A stretch of 64,000 bases of DNA, taken from positions 49,730 through 113,729 of the forward strand of contig JAROBA010000018.1 in NCBI GenBank assembly GCA_029432815.1, read 5' to 3'. Positions 8,699 through 16,866 of this stretch are shown piece after piece. The notes under the pieces were generated by a model that saw only the letters and a program-made list of their open reading frames with translations, made no database searches and was not told the origin of the DNA. Positions within the stretch are counted from its first letter, which is position 1; every line of letters begins with the position of its first letter. This DNA is from Pontiellaceae bacterium B1224 (GTDB lineage: Bacteria; Verrucomicrobiota; Kiritimatiellia; Kiritimatiellales; Pontiellaceae). A program made the position numbers and the translations under genes.

Positions 8699-9255
8699 GA
8701 AGAAATCCTTTTCTCCTGATCGGACTTCAGGAGATAGCCATCGGAGGCGGGCACGCGCTTAAAGGCGTCGGACGGGCAGGCGTTCGAAATGGCGCATTGA
8801 TTACAGTTCACACAAAGGTCGTGCTTGACCTGCAGATACATCGAACCGTTGCCGAATACATCGCACCCTTCCACACAGATACCGCAGCCGATGCAGAGGT
8901 CTTCATCGATTTTGTATTGGTAATACGGGGCTTCAATATAGGTGCGCGTAATCGCGGCGGTCGGACAGAGCTGATTTTCAGCACCGGTATTGCGCCCCTT
9001 GGCATCCGGCCGCAGGTAACCGCCGCAGAGATCGCAATAGCCGCAGATTGAGTAGGAGTGGAAACATTTCACGGCCGACGGAGCCAGCACACAGTGCGTG
9101 GCACATCGACCGCAACGCGTACATTTTTCGGGATCGATCTGCCAAACCAGTTTCGGCGATCGACTGCGCGCGGCCGCAAGTACGGTCCCGCCGATCAGTG
9201 CCGCCGCCGCACCCCGCACAAAATTACGGCGTCCTCTGTTGCCCATTTCGCTCAT
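8695..9255 (-). CDS. Tat-exported ferredoxin-like protein, four Cys clusters
   Basis: I chose the ATG at 9255 because it overlaps the stop of the preceding 58-residue gene as ATGA, which gives 186 residues starting MSEMGNRGRRNFVRG. The GRRNFV segment followed by AAAALIGGTVLAAA is a Tat signal, so the folded Fe-S protein is probably exported. The Cys motifs are CTRCGRCATHC, CGYCDLC, CIGCGICVEGC and CVNCNQC...CP. It resembles NapG and NrfC-type electron carriers that work with NapH-type membrane proteins, and the next gene downstream is exactly such a protein. The last codons overlap that gene's first possible ATG. No catalytic partner is encoded beside it. Confidence 0.87.
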   Translation of the reverse strand: MSEMGNRGRRNFVRGAAAALIGGTVLAAARSRSPKLVWQIDPEKCTRCGRCATHCVLAPSAVKCFHSYSICGYCDLCGGYLRPDAKGRNTGAENQLCPTAAITRTYIEAPYYQYKIDEDLCIGCGICVEGCDVFGNGSMYLQVKHDLCVNCNQCAISNACPSDAFKRVPASDGYLLKSDQEKRISS

Positions 9256-9428
9256 TTTAATCCCAACCCGCATTTTCCATTGGTCAACTTCGGACACTTT
9301 CCACATCGGGTGGAGCATTCAAACTTTTCCTCGCGGGTGGTCAGTACAAAACCGAAGCCAACGAGGCCGGCAAGTGCGCCGCCACGAATTGTGCCTTTCA
9401 GCATTTCTTTTCGAGTTAACGTTTTCAT
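9252..9428 (-). CDS. 58-residue membrane-anchored or exported Cys protein in the redox operon
   Basis: The protein starts MKTLTRKEMLKGTIRGGALA, has a hydrophobic stretch (GGALAGLVGFGFVLTT) and ends in a short tail with cysteines spaced C-x3-C-x2-C-x7-C (CSTRCGKCPKLTNGKC). Its ATG overlaps the stop of the NHL-propeller gene as ATGA, and its own stop overlaps the ATG of the ferredoxin gene in the same way. That double coupling is strong evidence that it is a real gene despite its size. The four Cys could hold a small Fe-S or metal site. I do not recognise a named family, and the function is unknown. Confidence 0.8.
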   Translation of the reverse strand: MKTLTRKEMLKGTIRGGALAGLVGFGFVLTTREEKFECSTRCGKCPKLTNGKCGLGLK

Positions 9429-10378
9429 TTGATCTCCTCGAATATCCGAACCTGATTCCGTGACGAATCAAGTACAACAATTTTTCCGTCAGAACCGACG
9501 GCAACATCCAGCCCTTCAGCATCGTCATCGAACTGATCGGGTGCGGCAACCACACAACGGAACGAGCCGTCCGCATTGTGAATCTTGACGCGGGGCAATC
9601 CTTTTTCAGCCGTCACAAACCCGCCATCGGCCAGCAACGCAAAGTGCGATGGATTACAGCACCCGCTGAATCCCTCAATGCCCATCGAACTGGCCTCCCA
9701 GGTTGAAAGCGGCATGCCATCGGGGCGGAAGTTTTCAAATGCGTGATAGCCCGGGTTGACCGCCCAGAACGAACCGTCGAACCGGTTGATCGCCAAGTCG
9801 AAAAGCGGACTCGGAATATTGAAACCGCGGACTCCGTTGGCCCAATCTTTTTCCCCGATTTCAAACGGTTCGCCTCCCTCCTTTTTGTAGCGCCAGATTC
9901 GGCGGCTTCCGGCATCGGCCACGTAGACATACCAGTCATCCACATCGATCGAGGTGAGGTAGGCGTTTTCAGCAGGTGCATCCCATACCGTTTTTTTCCA
10001 ATCTTTGGAAAAAACCGCCACATGATTCTGCATGCCGGCAAAGACGGTTCCATCTTCCGCCACCCTCAGACAGGAGGGGGTTCCAACCATTGGAACTTTT
10101 TCCCCGCCGGGGAAAACTTCGATTCCATTTTCCCCGCCAACAAAGATTCGGTCGTCGGCAGACAATGCGAGTGCGCTGAGCTTTCCAAGGGTTGGAAGAA
10201 TCGGTTCGAGTTCGCGATATTTAATCAGGGCCGGATCCACTTTGCGGTATTCATCGAGGGAATAGTCAAAGCTCTTTCCAAGTTCGTTGCGGCGGCTTTG
10301 CCCGAGATAGATTCCGAGACCGAGAATGACCGCCATGATCACGACAAACCAGACCCAGTTTTTACCGACATTTTTCAT
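9425..10378 (-). CDS. Membrane-anchored NHL/six-bladed beta-propeller protein
   Basis: The protein has 317 residues. An N-terminal helix (WVWFVVIMAVILGLGIYLG) anchors an exported propeller. Repeats such as LSADDRIFVGGENGIEVF, VAEDGTVFAG, DDWYVYVADAGSRRIWRY, FDGSFWAVNPGYHAFENF and SDGKIVVLDSSRNQVRIF are NHL-like. The motif GCCNPSHFALL near residue 245 contains a vicinal Cys pair and recurs, as far as I recall, in propellers that accompany NosR-like ferredoxins. The gene overlaps both neighbours (ATGA and 4 nt). A sensing or docking role for the redox complex is inference. Palindromes lie at 9996, 10081 and 10183. Confidence 0.8.
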   Translation of the reverse strand: MKNVGKNWVWFVVIMAVILGLGIYLGQSRRNELGKSFDYSLDEYRKVDPALIKYRELEPILPTLGKLSALALSADDRIFVGGENGIEVFPGGEKVPMVGTPSCLRVAEDGTVFAGMQNHVAVFSKDWKKTVWDAPAENAYLTSIDVDDWYVYVADAGSRRIWRYKKEGGEPFEIGEKDWANGVRGFNIPSPLFDLAINRFDGSFWAVNPGYHAFENFRPDGMPLSTWEASSMGIEGFSGCCNPSHFALLADGGFVTAEKGLPRVKIHNADGSFRCVVAAPDQFDDDAEGLDVAVGSDGKIVVLDSSRNQVRIFEEIK

Positions 10379-11826
10379 TCCTTTTCTCCCACTTCAATGC
10401 AGACCATTCGGGTGGAGTCGCGCAGGAGCATGCGGGTGCCGACCAGCGCGATCGGGCCCCAAGCATCGTGGCCATCCAGGATGCGGTGCTGCGCGAGTTG
10501 TTGATAGCCGGTTTTGCTGAATGCCAGCATGGTCAGTGTACCGTCGTCATCGAGCACGAAAAATTTATCATCGGCCAGAATAAACGGGCCGAGCCCGAAC
10601 CGGTGTGTTTTACCGCTCGACCAAACCAGCTCGCCGCTATCGGGATTGAAGCAGACAAACTGTTGTTTCAAGGCACCGCCATCCTTGGGCATGATGCCGT
10701 AAAGCAGGCCGTCATAAACAATTGGCGTTTGCTGTTCGCAGGCCAGCCAGTCTTTCGGGCCGTGTTTGGCGATCTCTTTGGCGGCATAGCCCGACGCGTC
10801 CTTTTCAATCTCCACCATCAAACTGCCCGATCCATATCCGGCTGTGATAAAGATCCGGTTTCCAGACACCGGAACCGGGGACGGGGCGATGACGGACGCG
10901 TTCCACGGAATCTCCCACAACAGATTCCCCTCTTTGGAAACACCGACCATGCCGCCGACCGCGGCATAGACATACATTTCTTCGCCGTGCAGCGTCAGAG
11001 GTAAAACGGAAGAGTGCGACATTTTCCAACCCTTGGAACTCGGCACTTTCCAGATGATTTCACCGGTCTTCAGATCGGCCGCCATCAGGAGAGCATCGGG
11101 AGCTCCCGGCGCAAGGATAACGCGGCCGCCATCAATCAGCGGACACTGTCCGGTGAACCACAGCGGCTCGGTGGTTCCGTATTCCTTCTGCAGATCTATG
11201 CCCCACCGGAAATTCCCGGTTTTGGTTTCAACGCAGGAAACATGACAGCGCGGGCCGATAGTGATGATATACTCCTCGGTGACCGCTGGAATGGTGCGCG
11301 ATAACCCGTGGTTACGCTTAGCCGGCAGCGCATAGGATCGACGCCAGATTTCCTTTCCGTTTTTCAGCGAAAAACAACGCAGGGCATCTGCCCGCTTCGT
11401 TTCATCGTAATCGAATAGATACACACAGCCATTCAATACGGCGGGGGCGGCATGACCTTCGCCCAGTTCAACTGACCAGAGAACTTCAGGTCCATCGGCT
11501 GGCCATTGATCGGCGAGCTCAACGTTCTGCTTGGAAATATTATCGAAGTCCGCCCCGCGAAAACGCGGCCAGCTTCCGGGCAAATCGGAAGGAATACCAT
11601 CGAACGTTTCCAATGTCCCGGCGAGGTTGACATTCAGGTCGCCGGATTGATCTCGTTCGGATTGCGGCGGTCCGCCATCCATCCCGGGAATACTGCGGGC
11701 GAGCGTGGGCGTAGAATCGTTGGCGAGCCAGTTGAAAATCAGCACAAGCGAAAGGGCCCCGCAACAGATAATTACGGGAACGGCCACCATTAAACCGGCT
11801 GTTCGTTGCTTCACCCTGCCCCCCAT
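10375..11826 (-). CDS. PQQ-like beta-propeller protein, N-terminally anchored
   Basis: This 483-residue protein begins with a single hydrophobic helix (VAVPVIICCGALSLVLIF), followed by a low-complexity linker and a PQQ-binding-like domain opening with SWPRFRGADFDNIS. Blade motifs include GKEIWRR, GNFRWGI, GEIIWKV, GNLLWEI and GELVWSS. It is related in layout to the 570-residue protein at 5603-7315, so the cluster contains two paralogous propellers at its two ends. It is the first gene of the redox block and overlaps the NHL gene by 4 nt. A palindrome copy lies at 11024. No dehydrogenase-specific catalytic signature was seen. Confidence 0.82.
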   Translation of the reverse strand: MGGRVKQRTAGLMVAVPVIICCGALSLVLIFNWLANDSTPTLARSIPGMDGGPPQSERDQSGDLNVNLAGTLETFDGIPSDLPGSWPRFRGADFDNISKQNVELADQWPADGPEVLWSVELGEGHAAPAVLNGCVYLFDYDETKRADALRCFSLKNGKEIWRRSYALPAKRNHGLSRTIPAVTEEYIITIGPRCHVSCVETKTGNFRWGIDLQKEYGTTEPLWFTGQCPLIDGGRVILAPGAPDALLMAADLKTGEIIWKVPSSKGWKMSHSSVLPLTLHGEEMYVYAAVGGMVGVSKEGNLLWEIPWNASVIAPSPVPVSGNRIFITAGYGSGSLMVEIEKDASGYAAKEIAKHGPKDWLACEQQTPIVYDGLLYGIMPKDGGALKQQFVCFNPDSGELVWSSGKTHRFGLGPFILADDKFFVLDDDGTLTMLAFSKTGYQQLAQHRILDGHDAWGPIALVGTRMLLRDSTRMVCIEVGEKE

Positions 11827-11946
11827 CCAGCATCCACCCCACGCGAATGTGCTGAGAAAACAGAGAAGATAGCCGAAAGCAATGCCCCCGTCTAGAGCCT
11901 TAGACGACCCTTTCGTCCCCGCAAAACATGATCAGCTAACAAGGCT

Positions 11947-13344
11947 TTACTTCGTCGTTTCAGCAACTGCCTCTGGATCATAATCGGGATTCAGTTCGGT
12001 GGGAACCGGCGCGTTTAATTCCGCCCGCCAATCGACAAGCAGCTTATGCATTGCGGCCGTTTTTTCTGGATGAATGGCGGCAAAGTTCATGCGTTCGGCA
12101 GGATCGGCACCGAGATCGTAGAGCTCCAGCCGGCCGTCTTCAAAATATTCATGCAGCTTCCATTTTCCCAACCGCACCGCCGAACCGGGCCGGGTACGGA
12201 AGTCGGCATCGTGCGCGCCATCTTCTTTCCCGGCATATTTCTCCAGATAGACCGGAAAATGCCAGAACAGCGGGCGTTCCGGAATCTCGCCCCATTTTTC
12301 AAACAACGGAACCAGACTGACTCCATCGAGCACCTTGCCTCTGGGCACCCGCAGTTCCGCCGCTTCAAGAAAGGTCGGATACAGGTCGATTCCGGAAACG
12401 GGAACTTCGCACAGGTTTGCCGCCGCCGCGTGCCCCGGCCAGCGCACAATCAGGGGCACCCGGATGCCGCCATCAAAGTAGGAACCCTTTCCCGCACGAA
12501 AAGGTGCCTGGCTGGATGTGGAGCAAACGCCGCCGTTATCGGACGTGAAGACCACCAGTGTATTACTCGTCAGATGGAGCCGATCCAATGCTTCCAGAAT
12601 CAGGCCGACCCCCTGATCCACTTTCTCAATCATAGATGCATAGGCCCGGTTGACCTTCGATCCATCATATTTGTTCACCATCTTCGGCACTTCCTCGAGC
12701 GGCGTATGAACCGAATAATACGACAGATGAATAAAGAACGGTTCCTCCCGGTGGATCTGCATAAAATTGATCGCCTGATCCGTAAAAATTTCCACGCGGT
12801 GCGTGCCGGTCGGATAGCGATCGTTGAAAACCTTCATCGATTCCTGCGTGAACGGAGAAAAATATCCTCCCTTTGGGCTCCCGAATTTGTCGCCGCCCAT
12901 ATTGACATCGAATCCCTGCTGCGTTGGATCTTCGCCCAAATGCCATTTGCCCACATGCATCGTCGCATAGCCCCTCTTTTGGAGAACTTCGGCAATCGTC
13001 ACATTATCCAACGACAGAAATTCGGTATTCTCCGTGGGAATCAGCTTCCGAAGATTGGAAGGGCCGCGCTCCGAACTGCCGACCGTGTAGACGCCGTGCC
13101 GAGGCGTGTATTGCCCGCTCATGACGCTGGCCCGGCTCGGCGCGCAGTTGGCCGCGGCCGCATACGCTTCGCTGAACACGGTGCCTTCCGCGCACAGCCG
13201 ATAAAGGGACGGCGTTAAATAGCGCGTACTGTTGAAGCCCACATCCATAATGCCGAGATCATCGACCGTGATATAAACAATATTCGGTCGGGCCATGGCT
13301 GAGCCGACCATTAACAGCAAAATCAGTCCTACGCATTTCATCAT
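11947..13344 (-). CDS. Family S1 (formylglycine) sulfatase, secreted
   Basis: The 465-residue protein has a signal peptide (CVGLILLLMVGSAMA). The metal-site segment VYITVDDLG and the maturation motif CAPSRASVMSG (Cys-x-Pro-x-Arg) are intact, so the cysteine should become formylglycine. Later family motifs include GKWHLGE, FFIHLSYYSVHTP and FTSDNGG. S1 sulfatases remove sulfate from polysaccharides or other esters, and Kiritimatiellota carry very many of them. The substrate cannot be told from the sequence. It is separated by 120 bp from the redox cluster and is probably its own unit, divergent from tlyA. Confidence 0.93.
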   Translation of the reverse strand: MMKCVGLILLLMVGSAMARPNIVYITVDDLGIMDVGFNSTRYLTPSLYRLCAEGTVFSEAYAAAANCAPSRASVMSGQYTPRHGVYTVGSSERGPSNLRKLIPTENTEFLSLDNVTIAEVLQKRGYATMHVGKWHLGEDPTQQGFDVNMGGDKFGSPKGGYFSPFTQESMKVFNDRYPTGTHRVEIFTDQAINFMQIHREEPFFIHLSYYSVHTPLEEVPKMVNKYDGSKVNRAYASMIEKVDQGVGLILEALDRLHLTSNTLVVFTSDNGGVCSTSSQAPFRAGKGSYFDGGIRVPLIVRWPGHAAAANLCEVPVSGIDLYPTFLEAAELRVPRGKVLDGVSLVPLFEKWGEIPERPLFWHFPVYLEKYAGKEDGAHDADFRTRPGSAVRLGKWKLHEYFEDGRLELYDLGADPAERMNFAAIHPEKTAAMHKLLVDWRAELNAPVPTELNPDYDPEAVAETTK

Positions 13345-13441
13345 GTTCGCACCTTTAAATTAACAGCCCCACTTTACTGCGAGTGCATCCCGCCGTCAAT
13401 TGAGTGCGTGCAACTTTCCAATCATTGGAAACCTTTTTAAG

Positions 13442-13470
13442 TTGATTCACCCGCACGGGTTGACTGTAAA
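13442..13470 (+). promoter_or_regulatory. Possible promoter of tlyA giving a leaderless transcript
   Basis: TTGATT and TGTAAA are separated by 17 bp, and the second box ends only 8 bp before the tlyA ATG. No purine-rich ribosome site precedes that ATG. Both facts fit a transcript with little or no leader. The boxes are weak matches. An exact palindrome copy lies just upstream at 13416-13430. Confidence 0.3.
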
Positions 13471-13478
13471 TAGCGGCT

Positions 13479-14210
13479 ATGCCGAAAATCCGATTAGATC
13501 AACTCCTCGTCCAACGTGAACTCGCCGACAGCCGGGAACAGGCCCAGCGCCTGATCCGCGCGGGTATGGTCAAGATTGGCGAACAGCTCGCCACCAAGCC
13601 GGGGCATCAGTTTAAAGACGATGTGCAGGTTTTTCTGAAGGAAAAGGAAAAATACGTCAGCCGAGGCGGCCTCAAGATTGAAGGGGCACACAAGGAATTC
13701 GGCTTCGACCTATCCGACGCCATCTGCCTCGACATCGGCTCCTCCACCGGCGGTTTTACCGACTTCATGCTCCAGCTCGGTGCGACCAAAGTGTATGCCG
13801 TCGACTGCGGCACCAATCAGCTGCACTACAAGCTGCGCGAAGATCCGCGCGTCGTCGTGATGGAAAACACCAACGCGCGCTACATTACGCCGGACGATAT
13901 TCCCGACCCCGCCGACTTCTGCAGCATCGACACCTCCTTCATTTCCCTGACCAAAATTCTTCCGCCGCTTAAAAACCTGATGAAACCCGGTGGGCACATT
14001 GTCTCGCTCATCAAACCGCAGTTTGAAGCCGGCAAAGATCAGGTCGGTAAAGGCGGCGTCGTGCGCGATCCGGCGATTCATGAAGAAGTGATTGAAAAAG
14101 TCCGCAAATTCGGCACCGAAGAGCTCGGTTTCCAATGGTTGGAACTCTGCACCTCCCCCATCACCGGCCCCAAGGGAAACATCGAGTTTCTGGCGTATTG
14201 GGAAGTCTGA
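13479..14210 (+). CDS. tlyA: TlyA-family rRNA methyltransferase (S4 domain + FtsJ-like fold)
   Basis: The protein has 243 residues. Residues 1-60 are an S4 RNA-binding domain (IRLDQLLVQRELADSREQAQ). The rest is an AdoMet-dependent methyltransferase with LDIGSSTGGFTDFML as the cofactor loop and KPQFEAGKDQVGKGGVV as a family signature. TlyA enzymes methylate 16S and/or 23S rRNA 2'-hydroxyls, and some are still annotated as hemolysin A. The length and both domains are complete. There is no visible SD before the ATG. A palindrome at 14130 encodes FQWLE near the C-terminus. Confidence 0.92.
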   Translation: MPKIRLDQLLVQRELADSREQAQRLIRAGMVKIGEQLATKPGHQFKDDVQVFLKEKEKYVSRGGLKIEGAHKEFGFDLSDAICLDIGSSTGGFTDFMLQLGATKVYAVDCGTNQLHYKLREDPRVVVMENTNARYITPDDIPDPADFCSIDTSFISLTKILPPLKNLMKPGGHIVSLIKPQFEAGKDQVGKGGVVRDPAIHEEVIEKVRKFGTEELGFQWLELCTSPITGPKGNIEFLAYWEV

Positions 14211-14248
14211 TCAGGGCTTTATTCTTGATTGCGCTCTTCTCGATCTTC

Positions 14249-14264
14249 ACAATATATATATTGT
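14249..14264. promoter_or_regulatory. Perfect 16-bp palindrome upstream of the BspA-like gene
   Basis: ACAATATATATATTGT is fully self-complementary, lies in an AT-rich gap, and is followed by the smaller palindrome TTGACGTGTTCAA. It sits 30 bp before the BspA-like start and 38 bp after the tlyA stop. It may be an operator for the downstream gene or part of a terminator. There is no T-run typical of an intrinsic terminator. Confidence 0.45.
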
Positions 14265-14294
14265 ATTGACGTGTTCAATAAGGGAGCCAACGAC

Positions 14295-15560
14295 ATGAGG
14301 ATATTCGGGCGTAAATTATTTTTTCTCGCGTTATGCATAACGGCCATAACATGCGCAGGAGAGACAAACGAATTCGCATATTCGGTAGTAGATGACCAGG
14401 TTACGATTAAAGGGTACATAGGCACCAACACCGTTGCAAAGATCTCGGATTTCATCGAGGGAAAATCCGTCATACATCTGTCTTCATTGAGCACACCCAG
14501 AGAGTTCTGGGTGGAATATTACAGCGCCGCCCATATACGAAAATACCGAAACAGCATCTGCCCGCCACCCAAACTGTATCGAAAAGCGAGTGACCGCCTC
14601 GAATCTGTCACTCTACCTCCAGGTATCACGAATTTGTCGGTCATGGCGTTCGAGTGGTGTCCGCGATTAGCGGCGATCACGGTTGATGAACGCAATCCAG
14701 TGTTCTCCAGCGAGGACGGCATTTTGATGAACAAAGAACAATCCACGCTGATTGTTTATCCACCCGCGAAAAAACCCACAGGCGCGCTCCCCACAACCAT
14801 CACCCACATTGCCCCCGGGGCCCTTGCCAAAAATTCTTGGCTACGAAATCTTAGAATCCCATCCAACGTCACACACATCGGCCCCGTCGCAATCAGGTCC
14901 TGCCCCAACCTCCGAAGCGTGATCATTCCCGCGAGCGTGACGTCCATCGGGCCACGACCTGTCTCCATGTGCGATGACTTTAGCGAATACAAAGTGGATC
15001 CACGGAATCCGAATTTCACGGCAGAGCAAGGGATGCTGTTCAACAAAGACGCGACCCGACTCATCCAATGCCCCCCCGCGAGTCCCAACGTCTCAACCCT
15101 CCCCAACTCCCTGAAAACGATTGGAACGGGCGCATTTTACAAATGTAAGGCGCTTACCGTCCTCGAGATTCCCGACTCGGTTACGCGGATTGAGCGCAAA
15201 GCGTTTCTATTCTGCCCCAACCTCGAAACCCTATTCATCCCCGCGAGCGTGATCTCCATCGAAGATCTCCCAGTCGATTCATGCTACAAATTCAAGGACT
15301 TCACGGTAGACCCCGACAATCCAAACTACAGCGCGGTAGATGGCGTGCTGTTTAATAAGGATCGGTCGAGGCTTATCCAATTCCCTACGATAAAGGAAGG
15401 CATCTATGAGGTTCCAGCGACCGTGACTACCATCGGTGAGCACGCGTTCCAAAATTACAGGAGAGGCTATGCCAAAAGATTCTCTGACATCGTAATTCCT
15501 GCACACATCAAAAATCTTGATAAAACATTCGCCCCACGGAGTGAATCAGCGTCAAAATGA
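14295..15560 (+). CDS. BspA-like leucine-rich-repeat (LRR_5) secreted protein
   Basis: I chose the ATG at 14295 because AGGGAG lies 9 bp upstream and the protein then opens with a signal peptide (MRIFGRKLFFLALCITAITC), giving 421 residues. The body holds BspA/LRR_5 repeats: LESVTLPPGITNLSVMAF, LRNLRIPSNVTHIGPVAI, LRSVIIPASVTSIG, LTVLEIPDSVTRIERKAF and LETLFIPASVISIE. Recurring spacers (FTVDPDNPNYSAVDGVLFNK and relatives) are typical of the family. These proteins are surface or secreted adhesins or binding proteins of unknown ligand. The longer frame from 14229 lacks a signal peptide and is less likely. Confidence 0.85.
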   Translation: MRIFGRKLFFLALCITAITCAGETNEFAYSVVDDQVTIKGYIGTNTVAKISDFIEGKSVIHLSSLSTPREFWVEYYSAAHIRKYRNSICPPPKLYRKASDRLESVTLPPGITNLSVMAFEWCPRLAAITVDERNPVFSSEDGILMNKEQSTLIVYPPAKKPTGALPTTITHIAPGALAKNSWLRNLRIPSNVTHIGPVAIRSCPNLRSVIIPASVTSIGPRPVSMCDDFSEYKVDPRNPNFTAEQGMLFNKDATRLIQCPPASPNVSTLPNSLKTIGTGAFYKCKALTVLEIPDSVTRIERKAFLFCPNLETLFIPASVISIEDLPVDSCYKFKDFTVDPDNPNYSAVDGVLFNKDRSRLIQFPTIKEGIYEVPATVTTIGEHAFQNYRRGYAKRFSDIVIPAHIKNLDKTFAPRSESASK

Positions 15561-15652
15561 CGTGCGGAATGATACCATACTTCCAATGGTTGGAACTTTT
15601 TTTACATTCCCCATTTAACCCTCGAGTTGCCAACCAAGAGATTAATCTGATC

Positions 15653-15946
15653 ATGAAACGATACCTGCCCATTTTAATATTAGCGATCGCCATTCCATTG
15701 ATCATCTTTGTTGCCCCCTACACGGAATGGAATCAATGCCGCATCTGCGGGGTGCAGCAGTATGACCGCGGAATCTGCCGAACCAAGGTCGCCTCCTGGT
15801 GCGTGGAAGAGTTCGATGAATATGGAACCTACGCCGAATGGAAAAAGTTGCATAACAAAGACCACTGCGACCATCAATACGAACCCGTCGAACACAAAAC
15901 CCCAAAAACGCGGCTCGATCAACTCGGACAAATCGAAGCAGAGTAG
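15653..15946 (+). CDS. Small membrane-anchored Cys/His protein, unknown function
   Basis: Starting at the ATG at 15653 the protein has 97 residues and opens with MKRYLPILILAIAIPLIIFV, a signal anchor. The exported part contains CRICG, two further cysteines and an H-x4-D-x-C-x2-H run, which could bind zinc. AAGAG lies about 12 bp upstream of this start. The longer frame from 15557 would include palindrome DNA (15581) and no SD, so I prefer the later start. I do not recognise a family. Confidence 0.6.
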   Translation: MKRYLPILILAIAIPLIIFVAPYTEWNQCRICGVQQYDRGICRTKVASWCVEEFDEYGTYAEWKKLHNKDHCDHQYEPVEHKTPKTRLDQLGQIEAE

Positions 15947-16134
15947 GCATTTCCTTTGTACCGTTGAAAGACGTCCGTTTTACGGCTGAATTTCCAATAA
16001 AATGCGAAATTGCATATTACTTATACGCATTTAAATTTTATTGCTTAATTATATCTCTAAAAGGAGTTTTCTCTTTATATTATTCAAAGAAAGAACGTTT
16101 ATTAAATCCTAGGAGCTTACCCATGAAATTCCGA

Positions 16135-16150
16135 CATGCATGCATGCATG
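16135..16150. repeat. (CATG)4 tetranucleotide repeat in a signal-peptide coding region
   Basis: Four perfect CATG units lie 12 bp after an SD-preceded ATG (AGGAG at 16111, ATG at 16123). With three units the frame from that ATG would join the PEP-CTERM protein below. With four it goes out of frame and ends after 41 codons. Such repeats commonly change length by slippage. Confidence 0.85.
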
Positions 16151-16816
16151 CTTTGCGCGAGTTGGCTGGCCATCGCGGCGAGTGCCCCGGCGGATGTGGT
16201 CTGGTCGGGAGAGCAAAACCTTTCCGGCTACGAGCAATATATTGACCTGAACTTCGACTCCCAGACCGATGTGGTTGTGTATTATCAAGTACACGAAGGT
16301 GATGTGTTTGATCCTGATAGTTATACTGCAATCCTTATGGCCTATATAGAAAATGGTGAAACCGACCAAATACTGGTGGACGCCTCCAATAATCGCGATG
16401 CTGCGCTGCCTTTTGGCACCCTGATCTCCGACACCCCGGATGCTCCCCGCGAATGGATAGGCGGGAAGAATGTCGTCTCGGGACGTGTGGGCGACTGGTA
16501 CCTCAATCCACCTGAACCGAACACGGGTTGGAACGGCATGCTGGGCGAGACCGGCGAGGCGTATCTGGGCATCGCTTTTGACATCGATAGCTCCACCCAT
16601 TTTGGCTGGGTACATGTCGTGCTCGGCGAAAACAATCCCGAGTATGGATTCAAAGACCCGATCACCGCCAGCTGGGCGTATGAGAGCACCGCGAACACGC
16701 CAATTTCCGCTGGAGTGATTCCTGAGCCATCGACCGGCATCCTTGCGATGATCGGTTCACTCGCCCTCCTCTTCCACGCCCGCTCCCGCCGCCGAGGAAA
16801 ACAAGGGCGTTTTTAG
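16136..16816 (+). CDS. PEP-CTERM surface protein, reading frame interrupted at the (CATG)4 repeat
   Basis: The open frame encodes an exported protein with a C-terminal PEP-CTERM signal (VIPEPSTGILAMIGSLALL followed by RSRRR), the sorting tag cut by exosortase. The body is a single unknown beta-rich domain with several Trp and Gly. The best ribosome site serves the ATG at 16123, whose frame reads MKFRHACMHALRE and fails. If one CATG unit were absent, that ATG would give MKFRHACMLCASWLAIAASA, an ideal signal peptide continuing into this frame. As it stands, translation must start within the repeat (16136 or 16148) or the gene is off. Phase variation, a real mutation or an assembly error could each explain it. 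Confidence 0.78.
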   Translation: MHACMLCASWLAIAASAPADVVWSGEQNLSGYEQYIDLNFDSQTDVVVYYQVHEGDVFDPDSYTAILMAYIENGETDQILVDASNNRDAALPFGTLISDTPDAPREWIGGKNVVSGRVGDWYLNPPEPNTGWNGMLGETGEAYLGIAFDIDSSTHFGWVHVVLGENNPEYGFKDPITASWAYESTANTPISAGVIPEPSTGILAMIGSLALLFHARSRRRGKQGRF

Positions 16817-16866
16817 AATAATAGAGTTCTAAGGAAAGCGGAAATAATTGAGATGGCCACGCCAAA

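Noticed and set aside
9319..9576. 85-codon frame overlapping the redox operon
   Set aside because: It is out of frame with the NHL-propeller gene and the 58-residue gene, which are both supported by ATGA overlaps.
12046..13218. 390-codon open frame on the plus strand
   Set aside because: It is antisense to an intact sulfatase with all motifs; the translation looks random.
15964..16245. 93-codon frame through the start of the PEP-CTERM gene
   Set aside because: It is the out-of-frame continuation of the ATG at 16123 and has no domain; it matters only as the 'off' product.
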